A stretch of 36,425 nt of DNA from Acidobacteriota bacterium (GTDB lineage: Bacteria > Acidobacteriota > Vicinamibacteria > Vicinamibacterales > UBA2999). Made by a program: the position numbers and the translations under genes. This document shows positions 1-8,481 of this stretch, piece by piece. The stretch is from the NCBI GenBank assembly GCA_020851325.1, contig JADZCY010000132.1, positions 1 to 36,425 on the forward strand, in the 5' to 3' direction. Position 1 is the first letter of the stretch, and each line of letters opens with the position of its first letter. The notes under the pieces are model-generated. The model did not search any database, had not been told where the DNA came from, and worked only from the letters and a program-made list of their open reading frames with translations.

Positions 1-123
1 CAGAGCGTCAGCGGCCGCGCCACTGGCGTCCCGCACATGGTCCGCGTCGGCGATGAAGTGATCGTCGCCTGGCGCAAGGACCGCGTGATGACGGCGGCGG
101 TACCTGTCGGGGCGATCGAATGA
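1..123 (+). CDS. 3' end of an unidentified gene (partial)
   Basis: An open frame runs in from the left edge and ends at TGA 121-123, giving the last 40 residues. The tail reads PHMVRVGDEVIVAWRKD, then VMTAAVPV. That alternation of charged turns and short beta-like strands resembles the last blade of exported sialidase/BNR-repeat proteins, but 40 residues are too few to assign a family. GC-rich codon use matches the neighbours. The stop is followed seven bases later by the left arm of a heptad-repeat module. I regard the frame as real but the function as unknown. Confidence 0.5.
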   Translation, partial: QSVSGRATGVPHMVRVGDEVIVAWRKDRVMTAAVPVGAIE

Positions 124-314
124 CGAGGACCTAGGTCCTAAGTCCTAAGTCCTAAGTCTTAGGTCCTAGGAAAGAACCACTGATCACGGTGTTCGTCTCT
201 CGAGGACCGTGTTCGTCTCTCGAGGACCGTGTTCGTCTCTCGAGCACACGTGTTCGTCTCTCGTGGACACAGGCTTTTGCCTAAGACCTAAGACCTAGGA
301 CCTAGGACCTTAAG
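124..314. repeat. Heptad-arm repeat module with a 20-bp tandem core
   Basis: The left arm (131-172) is a run of GTCCTAR heptads ending in AGGTCCTAGGAAAGA. The right arm (280-314) carries the same heptads inverted and begins GCCTAAGACCTAAGAC. Between them, 189-269 holds four copies of a 20-21 bp unit. The arms can pair with each other on either strand. The last heptad contains the pdxH stop codon (310-312), so the module sits tail-to-tail between convergent genes, where it could act as a bidirectional terminator. A second module with the same arm boundaries lies at 12053-12175. Confidence 0.85.
189..269. repeat. Four tandem 20-bp units
   Basis: The unit GTGTTCGTCTCTCGAGGACC starts at 189, 209 and 229. 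A diverged fourth copy starts at 250, one base out of phase. The copies are contiguous with no unique spacers, so this is not a CRISPR array. It fills the space between the inverted heptad arms and is absent from the second module near 12.1 kb, so it is an independent insertion or amplification inside the first one. Confidence 0.9.
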
Positions 315-942
315 GCGCCAGCCTCACCCTTCGCCACGCGTGGCCGTCGCGCATGTAGACGAGGCGATCGTGCAGGCGACTGGGGCGGCCCTGCCAGAAC
401 TCCACGCGATCGGGCATGACGCGGTAGCCGCCCCAGAAGGGCGGCAGCGGCACGTCGGCGCCGTCGTGCCGCGCCGCGAGTGCGCTGAGGTTTTCTTCGA
501 GCACCGCGCGACTGGTGATGACGCGGCTTTGCGGCGACGCCCAGGCGCCGAGTTGACTGTCGCGCGGGCGCGACTGGAAGTAGGCGGCGCTCTCCTCGCG
601 CGACACCTTCTGCACGCCACCGGTGACGCGGACCTGCCGTTCGAGGTCCGGCCAGAAGAACAGCAGGCTGGCGCGCGGGTGCGCCGCCAGGTCCTGGCCC
701 TTGGCGCTGTCGTAGTTGGTGAAGAACACGAACCCGTCGTCCACGCCCTTCAGGAGCACTGTGCGCGCCGCCGGGTCGCCGTTGGCGCTAACGGTGGCCA
801 GCGTCATCGCGTTGACCTCGATCACTTCCGCGCGCCGCGCCTCGTCGAACCAGCGGTGGAACTGCGTGATCGGATCGGCGGCGGCGTCAACTTCGGACAA
901 GGCGTGACTGCGATACTCGCGGCGGATGTCGGCAATCGACAT
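310..942 (-). CDS. pdxH: Pyridoxamine/pyridoxine 5'-phosphate oxidase
   Basis: This cytoplasmic FMN enzyme oxidises pyridoxamine or pyridoxine 5'-phosphate to pyridoxal 5'-phosphate, the last step of vitamin B6 synthesis and salvage. The 210 residues match the usual family length. Visible signatures are RTVLLKG and [10 protein letters not shown] in the FMN-binding half, [13 protein letters not shown] in the middle, and [12 protein letters not shown] followed by the family-typical C-terminus RRVRLAP. The start ATG (940-942) lies six bases after the stop of the upstream membrane protein, with a GGAG nine bases before it inside that gene's end, so the two are probably cotranscribed. The two functions have no obvious link. 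The stop codon lies within the adjacent heptad repeat. Confidence 0.97.
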   Translation of the reverse strand: MSIADIRREYRSHALSEVDAAADPITQFHRWFDEARRAEVIEVNAMTLATVSANGDPAARTVLLKGVDDGFVFFTNYDSAKGQDLAAHPRASLLFFWPDLERQVRVTGGVQKVSREESAAYFQSRPRDSQLGAWASPQSRVITSRAVLEENLSALAARHDGADVPLPPFWGGYRVMPDRVEFWQGRPSRLHDRLVYMRDGHAWRRVRLAP

Positions 943-948
943 GAACTC

Positions 949-3681
949 TTACTCCGGCTGACTGTCGGCGATGAGGCCCTCGACCCACACGCCAAGGAAA
1001 CGACGGTCGCGGTTCTCGGGATCGCGCTCGATCGGGCGGAACCCGTTGCTCGTGGTCACTACCACCGTTTCCACACCACGCGCCGGCGCCGGCAGCACGA
1101 GGTCCTGTGGCTGTTCGGCCATCAGCGTGATCGATTGCTCCCACCCGCGCGCCTTCACGGTGACGACGTTGTCGTCGACACGGCTGCGGAGGCGCAGGAC
1201 GAACGGCCCGGTGGCGCCCGGCGTGTGCCCCAAGCTCACGGTGGTCGGGCGCTGGCCGGGAATCCAGAAGCCGGCGCGTTCGAGGTTCACCAGATCGTCG
1301 TGCAAATAGATCTCGAGCGGACCGTAGCGGCCGGCGCCCAGCACGGTCGGCGTGCGCTGGCGTTCGCCGGCCGGTGTCACCGTCAGCGGCGTGATGATCG
1401 CCGTCGCGAGTGCCTCTTCGACCTCGCGTGATCCGCGCAACCCGACGAAACTGGCGTCGAGCGGCAGGTGCACGGTGCGCGACATCGCGCCCTGTCCGGC
1501 ACTCACGGGCCACGTCTCGAGCGGCATGCCGACGCGCCCCATCTGGAAACCGACGGTGTCGTCGTGTTTCGGTTGCCCGGGCACGAACGTCAGATCGATA
1601 CGGTAGTCGCCGGCGGGGAGCGTGAAGCGTCCGTTGTGCAGCACGCGCAGCGGCTGCGGCTCGGGGCGAAGCCCCGGCTGTACGCCGACGTGAAACAGCG
1701 GCAGCACATCGGCTGCGGAAACCTTGCGCAGCGGGTCGTAGATCACTGCCGCCGGCAAGGCGCGCGGATCGAAACCGTCGAGAGCGGCCAGTCGTGATCG
1801 CGCCGCCAGGTTGGCGCGGGGAAACGGGGGATCATCCGGCAGCAGCGGCACGATCACCGACACCGCCGCCAGCGCCAGCGTGATGGCGCCGACCGCGGTG
1901 AGCGCCGCGGTGCCGGCCGTTACCCGGGGCACGCGCCGCAGCGCGAAAGCGGCGACGCTGGCGATGGCCAGCCACGTCAGGCTGAACACCCACGCGGTTG
2001 GCGCTTCGTGATGGATGAACGACGGCGCCAGCGCCCAGATCTCCCAGCGCGGCGACCACCATTCGAGGAGCGCCGACGTGCCGTCGCGCCCCTGCGCCAT
2101 CAGCAGCCCTTCCTGCGCGAACACGACCGTGGCGGCAATGGCGACGCCGATCCACAGCAGCAGATGCTGCGCCGCTCGACGCGCCGATCCGCGCGGCGCG
2201 GCGGCAAACGCCGCGGCAATCGGCAGCGCCAGCACCAGCAGTCCCGAGGCGAGCGGCCGGGCCGGCGCGGCCGATCCGCCCCACCAGATGCGGAAGGCGC
2301 CCACCGTGCCGAGCAGCGCGCCGAACACGAGGACGATGCGAATCGCCAGCAGGCGCTGTTCGCCGGCGGCCTTCCACATCGCCCACAGCCCGGTGGCGGC
2401 GAGGATGTAGACCGGCGCATAGGCGAGCAGGCCGTACTCCTGATCGAACAGCAAGCCCGGCGCGCCAAACACCAGGTTCTTCGGCGTCGTCTGGACCATC
2501 GCGCCGTACGGCGCCTGCGGCAGCGGCTTGCCCCAGAAGATGTAGAAGAACGCGAACCACGCGGTGAGGAACACCGCGTACGGCACGCCGCGCTTGACGA
2601 TCGATGTCCAACCCGGCCAGCGGAACGGCGACGCCGCCGGACCGATCAGTCCTGTCACCAGCAGCACGGCCGACATCGGCGCGTATTTCGTGCTCAGCCA
2701 CGGCAGCATGCCGCAGGCAATGCCGGCGACGATGTGGTTCGGCGTCACCAGCGCGATCATCACGGCGAGCGCCGCGGCGATCTCGGGATACACCATGAAG
2801 GTGTTCAACATGAACGGCGCCGAACCGGCGATCGCCGCCACGGCGAACGTGGCCGCGACGCGGTCCGCCAGCACCGCCACCACCCATCGCCACGCCAGCG
2901 CCGCGGCGGCCGCCGCCACCGCGATCAGGGTGACGACGACGGCGCGATAGCCGCCGAGGCCGTAGATGGGTGTCAGCAGGACGGGCAGGCCGACCGGATG
3001 GATGGAGTAGATCTCGCCGTCCGCACCGCGCGTCAGGTAATGCGGATCGAGATCGCGATTGAAGTACTCGCGATAGTCGCCGCGCTGGTGGTTGTTCTCG
3101 ATCTTGAGGTCGCCGTCGCGCCACAGGCTCTGCGCGATGACGAGGTAGTGCGGCTCGTCACCGGCCGGCACCAGCGGCGTGCCGGTGAGCCGTAGCGCAG
3201 GCACCGCGGAGATCGCCGCGACGCCCAGCGCGACGAGCAGGGACAGAGTGGTGGTGGACGTGATGGCGATCGTCGGCAGGCGCAGCACGCCTTCCTGCCG
3301 CAGCGTCCACAGAAGCATCATCGCCACGCCGAGCCACACCACCAGGCCGGCGGGACCGGCGGCGATCTGAATCGGCGGCCAGACGTCCGCCAGCCACGGC
3401 AGGAACGGCAGCAGGAGGATGCCGAGCCCGAGGAGCGGCGTCAGCAGACGTTCGAGCGGCGGCGCGGGCCCGCGACGGGATACGGCCAGCCGGTGCAGGA
3501 GCAGCAGGCCGACGAGCACCGCCGCCAGCAGCGAGGCCAGTGTTTCCCACGGCGGCAGCAACGCAATCCGCACCGTGCGTCCCTCGACGATCGTGGCGTC
3601 GAGGACGCCGCGGCTGACGTAGATCGCCGCGCCGGTGATCAGGCAGACGGCAAGCACCCGCAGGTGCCGGAGGGGGGGCAT
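949..3681 (-). CDS. Large GT-C-like membrane glycosyltransferase with C-terminal beta-rich domain
   Basis: This 910-residue protein has a polytopic membrane half (roughly residues 1-640, a dozen or so hydrophobic segments) and a non-membrane C-terminal part rich in predicted beta strands. The motif GDEPHY at about 174-179, followed by HPVGLPVLLTPIY, resembles the first external loop of GT-C/PMT-type (GT39, ArnT-like) transferases, where acidic residues bind the metal or the lipid-phosphate sugar donor. It probably transfers a sugar from a polyprenyl-phosphate donor outside the cytoplasmic membrane; the acceptor is unknown. I chose ATG 3679-3681 over an in-frame start 30 codons upstream because the N-terminus then begins with a membrane segment and a -10 box lies nine bases upstream, implying a nearly leaderless mRNA. 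The gene heads a pair with pdxH. Confidence 0.75.
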   Translation of the reverse strand: MPPLRHLRVLAVCLITGAAIYVSRGVLDATIVEGRTVRIALLPPWETLASLLAAVLVGLLLLHRLAVSRRGPAPPLERLLTPLLGLGILLLPFLPWLADVWPPIQIAAGPAGLVVWLGVAMMLLWTLRQEGVLRLPTIAITSTTTLSLLVALGVAAISAVPALRLTGTPLVPAGDEPHYLVIAQSLWRDGDLKIENNHQRGDYREYFNRDLDPHYLTRGADGEIYSIHPVGLPVLLTPIYGLGGYRAVVVTLIAVAAAAAALAWRWVVAVLADRVAATFAVAAIAGSAPFMLNTFMVYPEIAAALAVMIALVTPNHIVAGIACGMLPWLSTKYAPMSAVLLVTGLIGPAASPFRWPGWTSIVKRGVPYAVFLTAWFAFFYIFWGKPLPQAPYGAMVQTTPKNLVFGAPGLLFDQEYGLLAYAPVYILAATGLWAMWKAAGEQRLLAIRIVLVFGALLGTVGAFRIWWGGSAAPARPLASGLLVLALPIAAAFAAAPRGSARRAAQHLLLWIGVAIAATVVFAQEGLLMAQGRDGTSALLEWWSPRWEIWALAPSFIHHEAPTAWVFSLTWLAIASVAAFALRRVPRVTAGTAALTAVGAITLALAAVSVIVPLLPDDPPFPRANLAARSRLAALDGFDPRALPAAVIYDPLRKVSAADVLPLFHVGVQPGLRPEPQPLRVLHNGRFTLPAGDYRIDLTFVPGQPKHDDTVGFQMGRVGMPLETWPVSAGQGAMSRTVHLPLDASFVGLRGSREVEEALATAIITPLTVTPAGERQRTPTVLGAGRYGPLEIYLHDDLVNLERAGFWIPGQRPTTVSLGHTPGATGPFVLRLRSRVDDNVVTVKARGWEQSITLMAEQPQDLVLPAPARGVETVVVTTSNGFRPIERDPENRDRRFLGVWVEGLIADSQPE

Positions 3682-3689
3682 CGCGGACC

Positions 3690-3701
3690 GATTGTACAAT
3701 C
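3690..3701. promoter_or_regulatory. Palindromic divergent -10 region serving two near-leaderless genes
   Basis: GATTGTACAATC is a perfect 12-bp palindrome, so TACAAT (TAnnnT) appears on both strands. On the plus strand it ends seven bases before GTG 3708; on the minus strand it ends nine bases before ATG 3681. With normal spacing from -10 to +1, both transcripts would begin at or within a few bases of the start codon. No Shine-Dalgarno sequence precedes either gene. Confidence 0.7.
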
Positions 3702-3707
3702 CGCCCC

Positions 3708-5402
3708 GTGAAACGAGCTGCCCTGATTCTTGCGTGGCTGGCCGCGTCCTGCACGGCGGCCCCGACTCCACCCGCGGCGCCGCGCGCCGCCGACTTCGAT
3801 GTGCTCATCACCAACGGCCGGCTCGTGGATGGCACCGGCGCGCCGTGGTTCATCGGCGATGTCGGCATCGTCGGCGATCGCGTCGCTGAGATCGGCCGGC
3901 TGAGCGGCCGCGGCGCCGGCACGACGGTCGATGCGTCGGGCCTGTATGTCGCGCCCGGGTTCATCGACATGCTCGGCCAGTCCGAGTTCAACATCCTCGT
4001 CGACAGTCGCGCCGCGTCGAAGATCACGCAGGGCATAACCACCGAGATCACCGGCGAAGGGAGTTCGATTGCGCCGCTCAACGCGCGACTGGCCGACGAG
4101 GCGAAGGCGCAGTTCGACGCGTTCAAGGTGACGCTGGATTTCAAGACGCTCGGCGAGTACTTCACGCGCCTCGAGACGCGCTCGCGACCGGCCATCAACG
4201 TCGGCAGTTTCATCGGCGCCGGCGGCGTCCGTTCGTATGTGATCGGCGACACGCAGCGCGCGGCGACGCCGGAGGAACTCGAGCAGATGAAGACGCTCGT
4301 GCGCGAGGCGATGGAGCAGGGCGCGCTGGGCCTCAGCACGTCGCTGCAGTACGTGCCCGATCGGTTTGCCAGCACGGACGAGATCGTCGAACTCGCGCGC
4401 GTCGCCGCGGCGCACGGCGGCCGCTATCTGACGCACCAGCGCTCGGAATCGAATCAGATTCTGTCGTCGCTCGACGAAGCGTTCACGGTGGCCGAACGTG
4501 CCGGCATCCCGACGGAAGTGTGGCACTTGAAGACGGCGTATCGCGCCAACTGGGGCCGCATGCCCGAGATCCTGCGCCACATCGAGGCGGCGCGGGCGCG
4601 CGGCATCGACGTCACCGCCAACATCTACCCGTACGATCGCGCGTCGAATGGCCTCGACGCCTGCCTGCCGTTGTGGGTGCGCGAAGGCGGTACCGAACCG
4701 ATGCTGGCACGGCTGAAGGATCCGGCGCAGCGCGAACGCATCAAGCGCGACATGGAGGATCCGAATCCGGGCGACTGGGAGAACCAGTGGTACGGCTCCG
4801 GCGGCGCCAGCGGCGTGCTGCTGTCGTCGGTGCTCGATCCGTCGCTGCGGCAGTGGGAAGGCCGCACGCTCGCCGAGATTGGCGCGGCGATGGGCAAGGA
4901 CCCGCGCGACGCGGTGATGGACCTGGTGATCGCCGACCGCGGTGAGTCGTCGGTGATCATCTCGATCATGCGCGAAGACGATGTGCGGACGGCGCTGGCG
5001 CATCCGCTGATTGCCATCGGTACCGATTCCGGCGCGCGGGCCGAAGACGGCCCCTTGTCCGTGTCGAAGTCGCATCCACGCGCGTGGGGTTCGTTCACGA
5101 AGATCCTCGGCACATACGTGCGCGACGAGAAACTGCTCTCCGTCGAGGAAGCGATCCGCCGCTTCACGTCACGGCCTGCCAGCCGCATGAACCTCGCCGA
5201 TCGCGGCCTGCTCAAGCCAGGCTTCAAGGCCGACGTCACGGTGTTCGACCTCGCCACCGTCCGCGATCGATCGACGTTCACCGAGCCGAACCACTACTCG
5301 GAGGGCATCCGTCACGTCTTCGTCAACGGTCAGGCGGTGGTCAGGGACGGCGCCATCACCGACGCCCGACCCGGACAGGTCCTCAGAGGCAGGATTGATT
5401 GA
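3708..5402 (+). CDS. D-aminoacylase-like amidohydrolase lipoprotein lacking the HxH motif
   Basis: This 564-residue protein belongs to the amidohydrolase superfamily, closest to N-acyl-D-amino-acid deacylases. The N-terminus has a lipoprotein signal (LAASC, Cys15), so it is probably tethered in the periplasm. The urease-like small domain (ITNGRLVDGTG) leads to PGFID at about 83-87, but the usual HxH metal pair is replaced by MLGQSE. The usual Cys ligand region reads GITTEITGEG. Later ligand positions are kept: H243 (LTHQRSES), H273 (EVWHLK), D440 (IGTDSG), plus HPRAWGSF at 456-463. If it is an enzyme, it probably binds a single metal. GTG is the start, seven bases after a -10 box. The next gene may overlap its stop. 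Confidence 0.85.
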   Translation: MKRAALILAWLAASCTAAPTPPAAPRAADFDVLITNGRLVDGTGAPWFIGDVGIVGDRVAEIGRLSGRGAGTTVDASGLYVAPGFIDMLGQSEFNILVDSRAASKITQGITTEITGEGSSIAPLNARLADEAKAQFDAFKVTLDFKTLGEYFTRLETRSRPAINVGSFIGAGGVRSYVIGDTQRAATPEELEQMKTLVREAMEQGALGLSTSLQYVPDRFASTDEIVELARVAAAHGGRYLTHQRSESNQILSSLDEAFTVAERAGIPTEVWHLKTAYRANWGRMPEILRHIEAARARGIDVTANIYPYDRASNGLDACLPLWVREGGTEPMLARLKDPAQRERIKRDMEDPNPGDWENQWYGSGGASGVLLSSVLDPSLRQWEGRTLAEIGAAMGKDPRDAVMDLVIADRGESSVIISIMREDDVRTALAHPLIAIGTDSGARAEDGPLSVSKSHPRAWGSFTKILGTYVRDEKLLSVEEAIRRFTSRPASRMNLADRGLLKPGFKADVTVFDLATVRDRSTFTEPNHYSEGIRHVFVNGQAVVRDGAITDARPGQVLRGRID

Positions 5403-5484
5403 CAGATGGATCGATAGGTCGCCAGATCGAGAGCTCGACGGATTGATCGCCACATCACCAGCTCACAAGACCGTCAGATTCACC
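5391..5484. repeat. Degenerate short-period tract at a gene junction
   Basis: The end of the amidohydrolase gene and the following 80 bases show degenerate eight-base periodicity built on GATTGAT, GGATCGAT, AGGTCGCC and AGATCGAG-like words. A TTG at 5395 would read in frame through this tract into the next gene, giving an unusual polar N-terminus (MIDRWIDRSPDRELDG). I therefore treat the tract as a repeat and place the next start at GTG 5485. Confidence 0.5.
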
Positions 5485-7479
5485 GTGCCTTTTATCTCGC
5501 TCCTTCCTGTCGCCGCGATCTGGATCGCGTTTCTGATTGCCTTGCCGGCGCGGCCGTCGCCGTGGCTGGTGCTGGTGTCGTCGCTGCCGCTGGTGGCGGC
5601 GGTGTCGTGGTGGCTGGCGCGGCGGCGTGGACAGCGGTGGACCGCGTTCGTCCGCGAGACGCTCGACTCACACGCCCTGGCGCTCGTCGTTCTGTATGCG
5701 CTCGGCGTGCAGTTGGCTGACACGCACGGCATCACCACCGACGGTGTCACCTACTTCACGCAGCTCCGCAGCCTGGTGTTCGATCGCGACCTCGACATCG
5801 CGCGCGAGTACGACATCCTCCGTCAGCCGCAGCGTCAGAATCACATCGTTCCCGTCGGTCCGCTGCTGCTGTGGGCGCCGCTGTATCTCATCGTCGCGGC
5901 CGTGGATGCGGTGGGCCGCATGGTGGGGGCGTGGAGCGCGCCGGCGGAGCGCGACATGCTCGGCCTCGGCTTGCCGTATGTGCGCGCGGCGTTGCTGTCG
6001 TCGTTTGCCATTGGCGCGGCGGGACTCGCGGCCGTGCACGGTTACCTGCGCACGCGCTTTCCGCGCGGCGTCGCGTTCACCACGTCGTGGCTGATCTTCG
6101 CGGCGACGCCGCTTTACTGGTACATGGTCTACGAGCCGTCGATGACGCACGCAGCGTCGTTCGGCTTCGTCGCGCTGTTCGTGACCTGCGCCGCTCGCTG
6201 GCTCACCGCGCCTGAGGGCGTCGTGCCCGACGCCGGTCGCACGCGCGCGCTGCTGCTGGGCACGTTGATCGGCCTCGCGTTCGTGGCGCGCACGCAGGAA
6301 GTGCTGTTCGCGATCTATCCCGCGCTGCTGGTGCTGACGGCACCGCGCACGCCGGCGAGCGCGCGCGTCAGCGGCGCACTTCGCCTGGCCGGATGGGCGG
6401 CGCTGGGCGCGCTGCCGTGGGTGGCGCTGCAACTCGGACACAGCTACGTGCTGTTCTCGCGCTACGAGTACCAGTTGATGGGGCAGGGCGGCTATTTCAA
6501 CCCGCTGCACTCGCGCTGGATCGACACGCTGTTCTCGTCGTGGCACGGTTTCCTGTCGTGGACGCCGGTTGCCTACATCGCCGTCGCCGGCACCATCGCG
6601 GGCCTGCGTCGCGACTGGCGATGGGCATCATCGGCACTCGTCGTCTTGTTCCTCACCGCGTGGGTCAACGGCGCGACGATCGACTGGGCCGGCGGCTGGT
6701 CGTTTGGCGGCCGGCGATTCTCCAGCACGCTGGCGATGTTGGCGCCAGGCCTGGCGACGGTGATCCTGTTCGCGTTGCGGCGTCCCGCGGTGACGCTGGC
6801 GCCGCTCGTTGTCGCGGCGCTCGCGTGGAATCACCTGTTGATGGTCCAATACACCGCCGGTCTGCTGCCGAAAGACGAACCCGTCAGCTTCGGCCGCATC
6901 GTCCGGCAGCAGGCCGACCTGCATACGCGGACGCCGTATTTCTATCCGTTCGCGTTTCCGGCCAACGCGTGGTTTGCGTGGCGGCATGGCCTGCCCATCG
7001 ACAAGTACGATCTGCTGGCGCCGGAATCGATGCGCGCGACGGCGGACCTCACCTTCGATCGCACGGTGGAGAAGTTCCTGCTGGACGGCTGGGACGTGCC
7101 CGGCGGCGACGACTGGGGATCCTGCTGGTGGATCGGTGCCACACCGGCGGTGCTGGCCGTGCCGCTGCAGCTTGCCGATGGCGATGTGCGGATCACGGTG
7201 AAGAGCCGCACGCGCTACGACGAGCCCGTCGTGCAGGCCACACTCGCGCTCGAGATCAACGGTGTCGACGTCGGCCGCTTCCGTGCCGGCGTGCCCGATG
7301 CGTCGACGGCGACCATCGACGTGCCGGCCGCAACCGCCCGCGCGCTGTTCATCGACGGCTTCAACCGCGTCGGCTTCCGCCAGGTGGCGCTGGACCGCGT
7401 CGACGGCCAACCACTGCCCGAGCGCGGACGTTCACGCGCCGTCTGGCCCGTTGCCGTTTATAGTCTGCAGATTCAGTGA
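5485..7479 (+). CDS. GT-C-like polytopic membrane protein with C-terminal beta domain
   Basis: The protein is 664 residues from GTG 5485, or 694 if translation begins at TTG 5395 overlapping the previous stop. About ten to twelve hydrophobic segments fill the first 480 residues. The loop after an early segment contains TTDGVTYFTQLRSLV and DRDLDI, which parallels the acidic external loop of the GT-C-like protein at 949-3681 (GDEPHY, then DGDLKI). The C-terminal 150 residues are soluble and strand-rich, ending PVAVYSLQIQ. A lipid-linked-sugar glycosyltransferase role is inferred from architecture; I cannot name the substrate. It follows the amidohydrolase closely on the same strand and may be cotranscribed. 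No Shine-Dalgarno is seen before GTG 5485, whereas AGGCAGGA precedes the TTG, so the start is uncertain. Confidence 0.7.
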   Translation: MPFISLLPVAAIWIAFLIALPARPSPWLVLVSSLPLVAAVSWWLARRRGQRWTAFVRETLDSHALALVVLYALGVQLADTHGITTDGVTYFTQLRSLVFDRDLDIAREYDILRQPQRQNHIVPVGPLLLWAPLYLIVAAVDAVGRMVGAWSAPAERDMLGLGLPYVRAALLSSFAIGAAGLAAVHGYLRTRFPRGVAFTTSWLIFAATPLYWYMVYEPSMTHAASFGFVALFVTCAARWLTAPEGVVPDAGRTRALLLGTLIGLAFVARTQEVLFAIYPALLVLTAPRTPASARVSGALRLAGWAALGALPWVALQLGHSYVLFSRYEYQLMGQGGYFNPLHSRWIDTLFSSWHGFLSWTPVAYIAVAGTIAGLRRDWRWASSALVVLFLTAWVNGATIDWAGGWSFGGRRFSSTLAMLAPGLATVILFALRRPAVTLAPLVVAALAWNHLLMVQYTAGLLPKDEPVSFGRIVRQQADLHTRTPYFYPFAFPANAWFAWRHGLPIDKYDLLAPESMRATADLTFDRTVEKFLLDGWDVPGGDDWGSCWWIGATPAVLAVPLQLADGDVRITVKSRTRYDEPVVQATLALEINGVDVGRFRAGVPDASTATIDVPAATARALFIDGFNRVGFRQVALDRVDGQPLPERGRSRAVWPVAVYSLQIQ

Positions 7480-7604
7480 GCCACGCGCCGGCACGGCATG
7501 CTGCCGGGGCCGGCAGGATTTCGGGACGGCGTGCATCGCGGGACCGCTTTCTCGGCAGGTTCACTGAACGGTGATCTCGATTCAGCGTCCAACAGGAGGC
7601 GATC

Positions 7605-8351
7605 ATGAGGCGACGTCACGCGTACGCGGGTCTGTGTTTCGTGGTGATCGTCGGCGCGGTCACGCTGTCGGCGCAGACCGCATATCGGCTCAGGGGCACG
7701 ACGCGCAGCGGCAGCAAGCCGATCGTCGCGACGGTGTCGGCCGAGGCGATTCACGGCTTTCGCGGTGAGCAATTCACCGGACAGAAGACGTTTTCGGTGC
7801 CCAGCAACGACAAGGGCGACTGGACGCTGCTCGGGCTGACCGCCGGCGTCTGGTTGTTCACCGCGACAGCGCCGGACGCGCTGCCCGCCGTGGCCATCCT
7901 GCCGATTCGATTCTCGCAGCGGCAGATGCAGAGCGCGCAGGGCGGGCAGATGACGTGGGCCTTGCCGCTGTCGCTGGCGCCGGCCGCCGAACACCCGTCG
8001 ATCGCCGGCGCGGGGCCGCTCATCGCGGAAGGGCGCACGCTCGAAGCGCTGCAGCTGCTGTCGCCGGCGTTGGCGCCCGATGCGAAGCCGGCCCTTCAGT
8101 GCGCGGCGGGGCAGATGGCGCTGGCGATCAAGCAGCCGACGCTCGCGCTGCAGTTGTTCACCGCGGTGATGACGGCGGAACCGAAGAATCCCTGTGGACC
8201 GCTGGGCATGTCGGCCGCGGCGCTGATTCGCGCCGACTGGGACACGGCGTCGAAGATGCTCTGGATGGCGCGCGACCTCGCGCCCAAAGAGCAGCGCCCG
8301 TCGCTCGCGGCGGCGGTGACCGAACTGCAACAGGTCGCTTCGCTGAAGTAG
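7605..8351 (+). CDS. Exported protein with beta-sandwich-like N-terminus and TPR-like C-terminus
   Basis: The 248 residues begin with a signal peptide (MRRRHAYAGLCFVVIVG, cleavage near SAQ-TA). An N-terminal segment of about 90 residues (GTTRSGSKPIVATVSAE, then GDWTLLGLTAGVWLFTATA) resembles a carboxypeptidase-regulatory-like beta sandwich. The C-terminal half has helical pairs of the kind found in tetratricopeptide repeats (GRTLEALQLLSPALAP, QPTLALQLFTAVMTAEP, WDTASKMLWMARDLAP). Such proteins usually act as envelope scaffolds; no catalytic motif is visible. An AGGAGG lies about ten bases before the ATG. The gene ends tail-to-tail with the ROK kinase across a repeat tract. I do not recognise a named family. 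Confidence 0.8.
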   Translation: MRRRHAYAGLCFVVIVGAVTLSAQTAYRLRGTTRSGSKPIVATVSAEAIHGFRGEQFTGQKTFSVPSNDKGDWTLLGLTAGVWLFTATAPDALPAVAILPIRFSQRQMQSAQGGQMTWALPLSLAPAAEHPSIAGAGPLIAEGRTLEALQLLSPALAPDAKPALQCAAGQMALAIKQPTLALQLFTAVMTAEPKNPCGPLGMSAAALIRADWDTASKMLWMARDLAPKEQRPSLAAAVTELQQVASLK

Positions 8352-8481
8352 GCGTCGTCGAACGGACGAAGAGCCCGGAATACGAAGAGCCCGAAACACG
8401 AAGGACACGACGGCACGAAGAAGAACCACGAAGGGTTTTTGTTGGAAGAGTCTTCGTGTTGCGTTTGACAACGTTCGCGCG
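8352..8481. repeat. CACGAAG-word repeat tract between convergent genes
   Basis: This gap repeats ACGAAG/CACGAAGG words at irregular 8-17 base intervals across 8367-8436. It contains one inverted copy (TCTTCGTGTT at 8450-8459) after a short T-run (GGGTTTTTGTT). Opposed CACGAAG and CTTCGTG words could pair and, with the T-run, act as a terminator for either convergent gene. No coding frame is convincing here. Confidence 0.6.

Noticed and set aside
189-269. Possible CRISPR-like array
   Set aside because: Four 20-bp units are contiguous with no spacers, and no cas gene is present in the window.
5395-5484. Thirty-residue N-terminal extension of the second GT-C-like protein from TTG
   Set aside because: The extension is translated degenerate repeat. 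I kept GTG 5485, although the TTG has an upstream AGGCAGGA and overlaps the previous stop, so it is not fully excluded.
7488-7545. Weak stem in the gap before 7605 (CCGGCA ... TGCCGG)
   Set aside because: Six paired bases with no T-run in a very GC-rich gap; such stems occur by chance.
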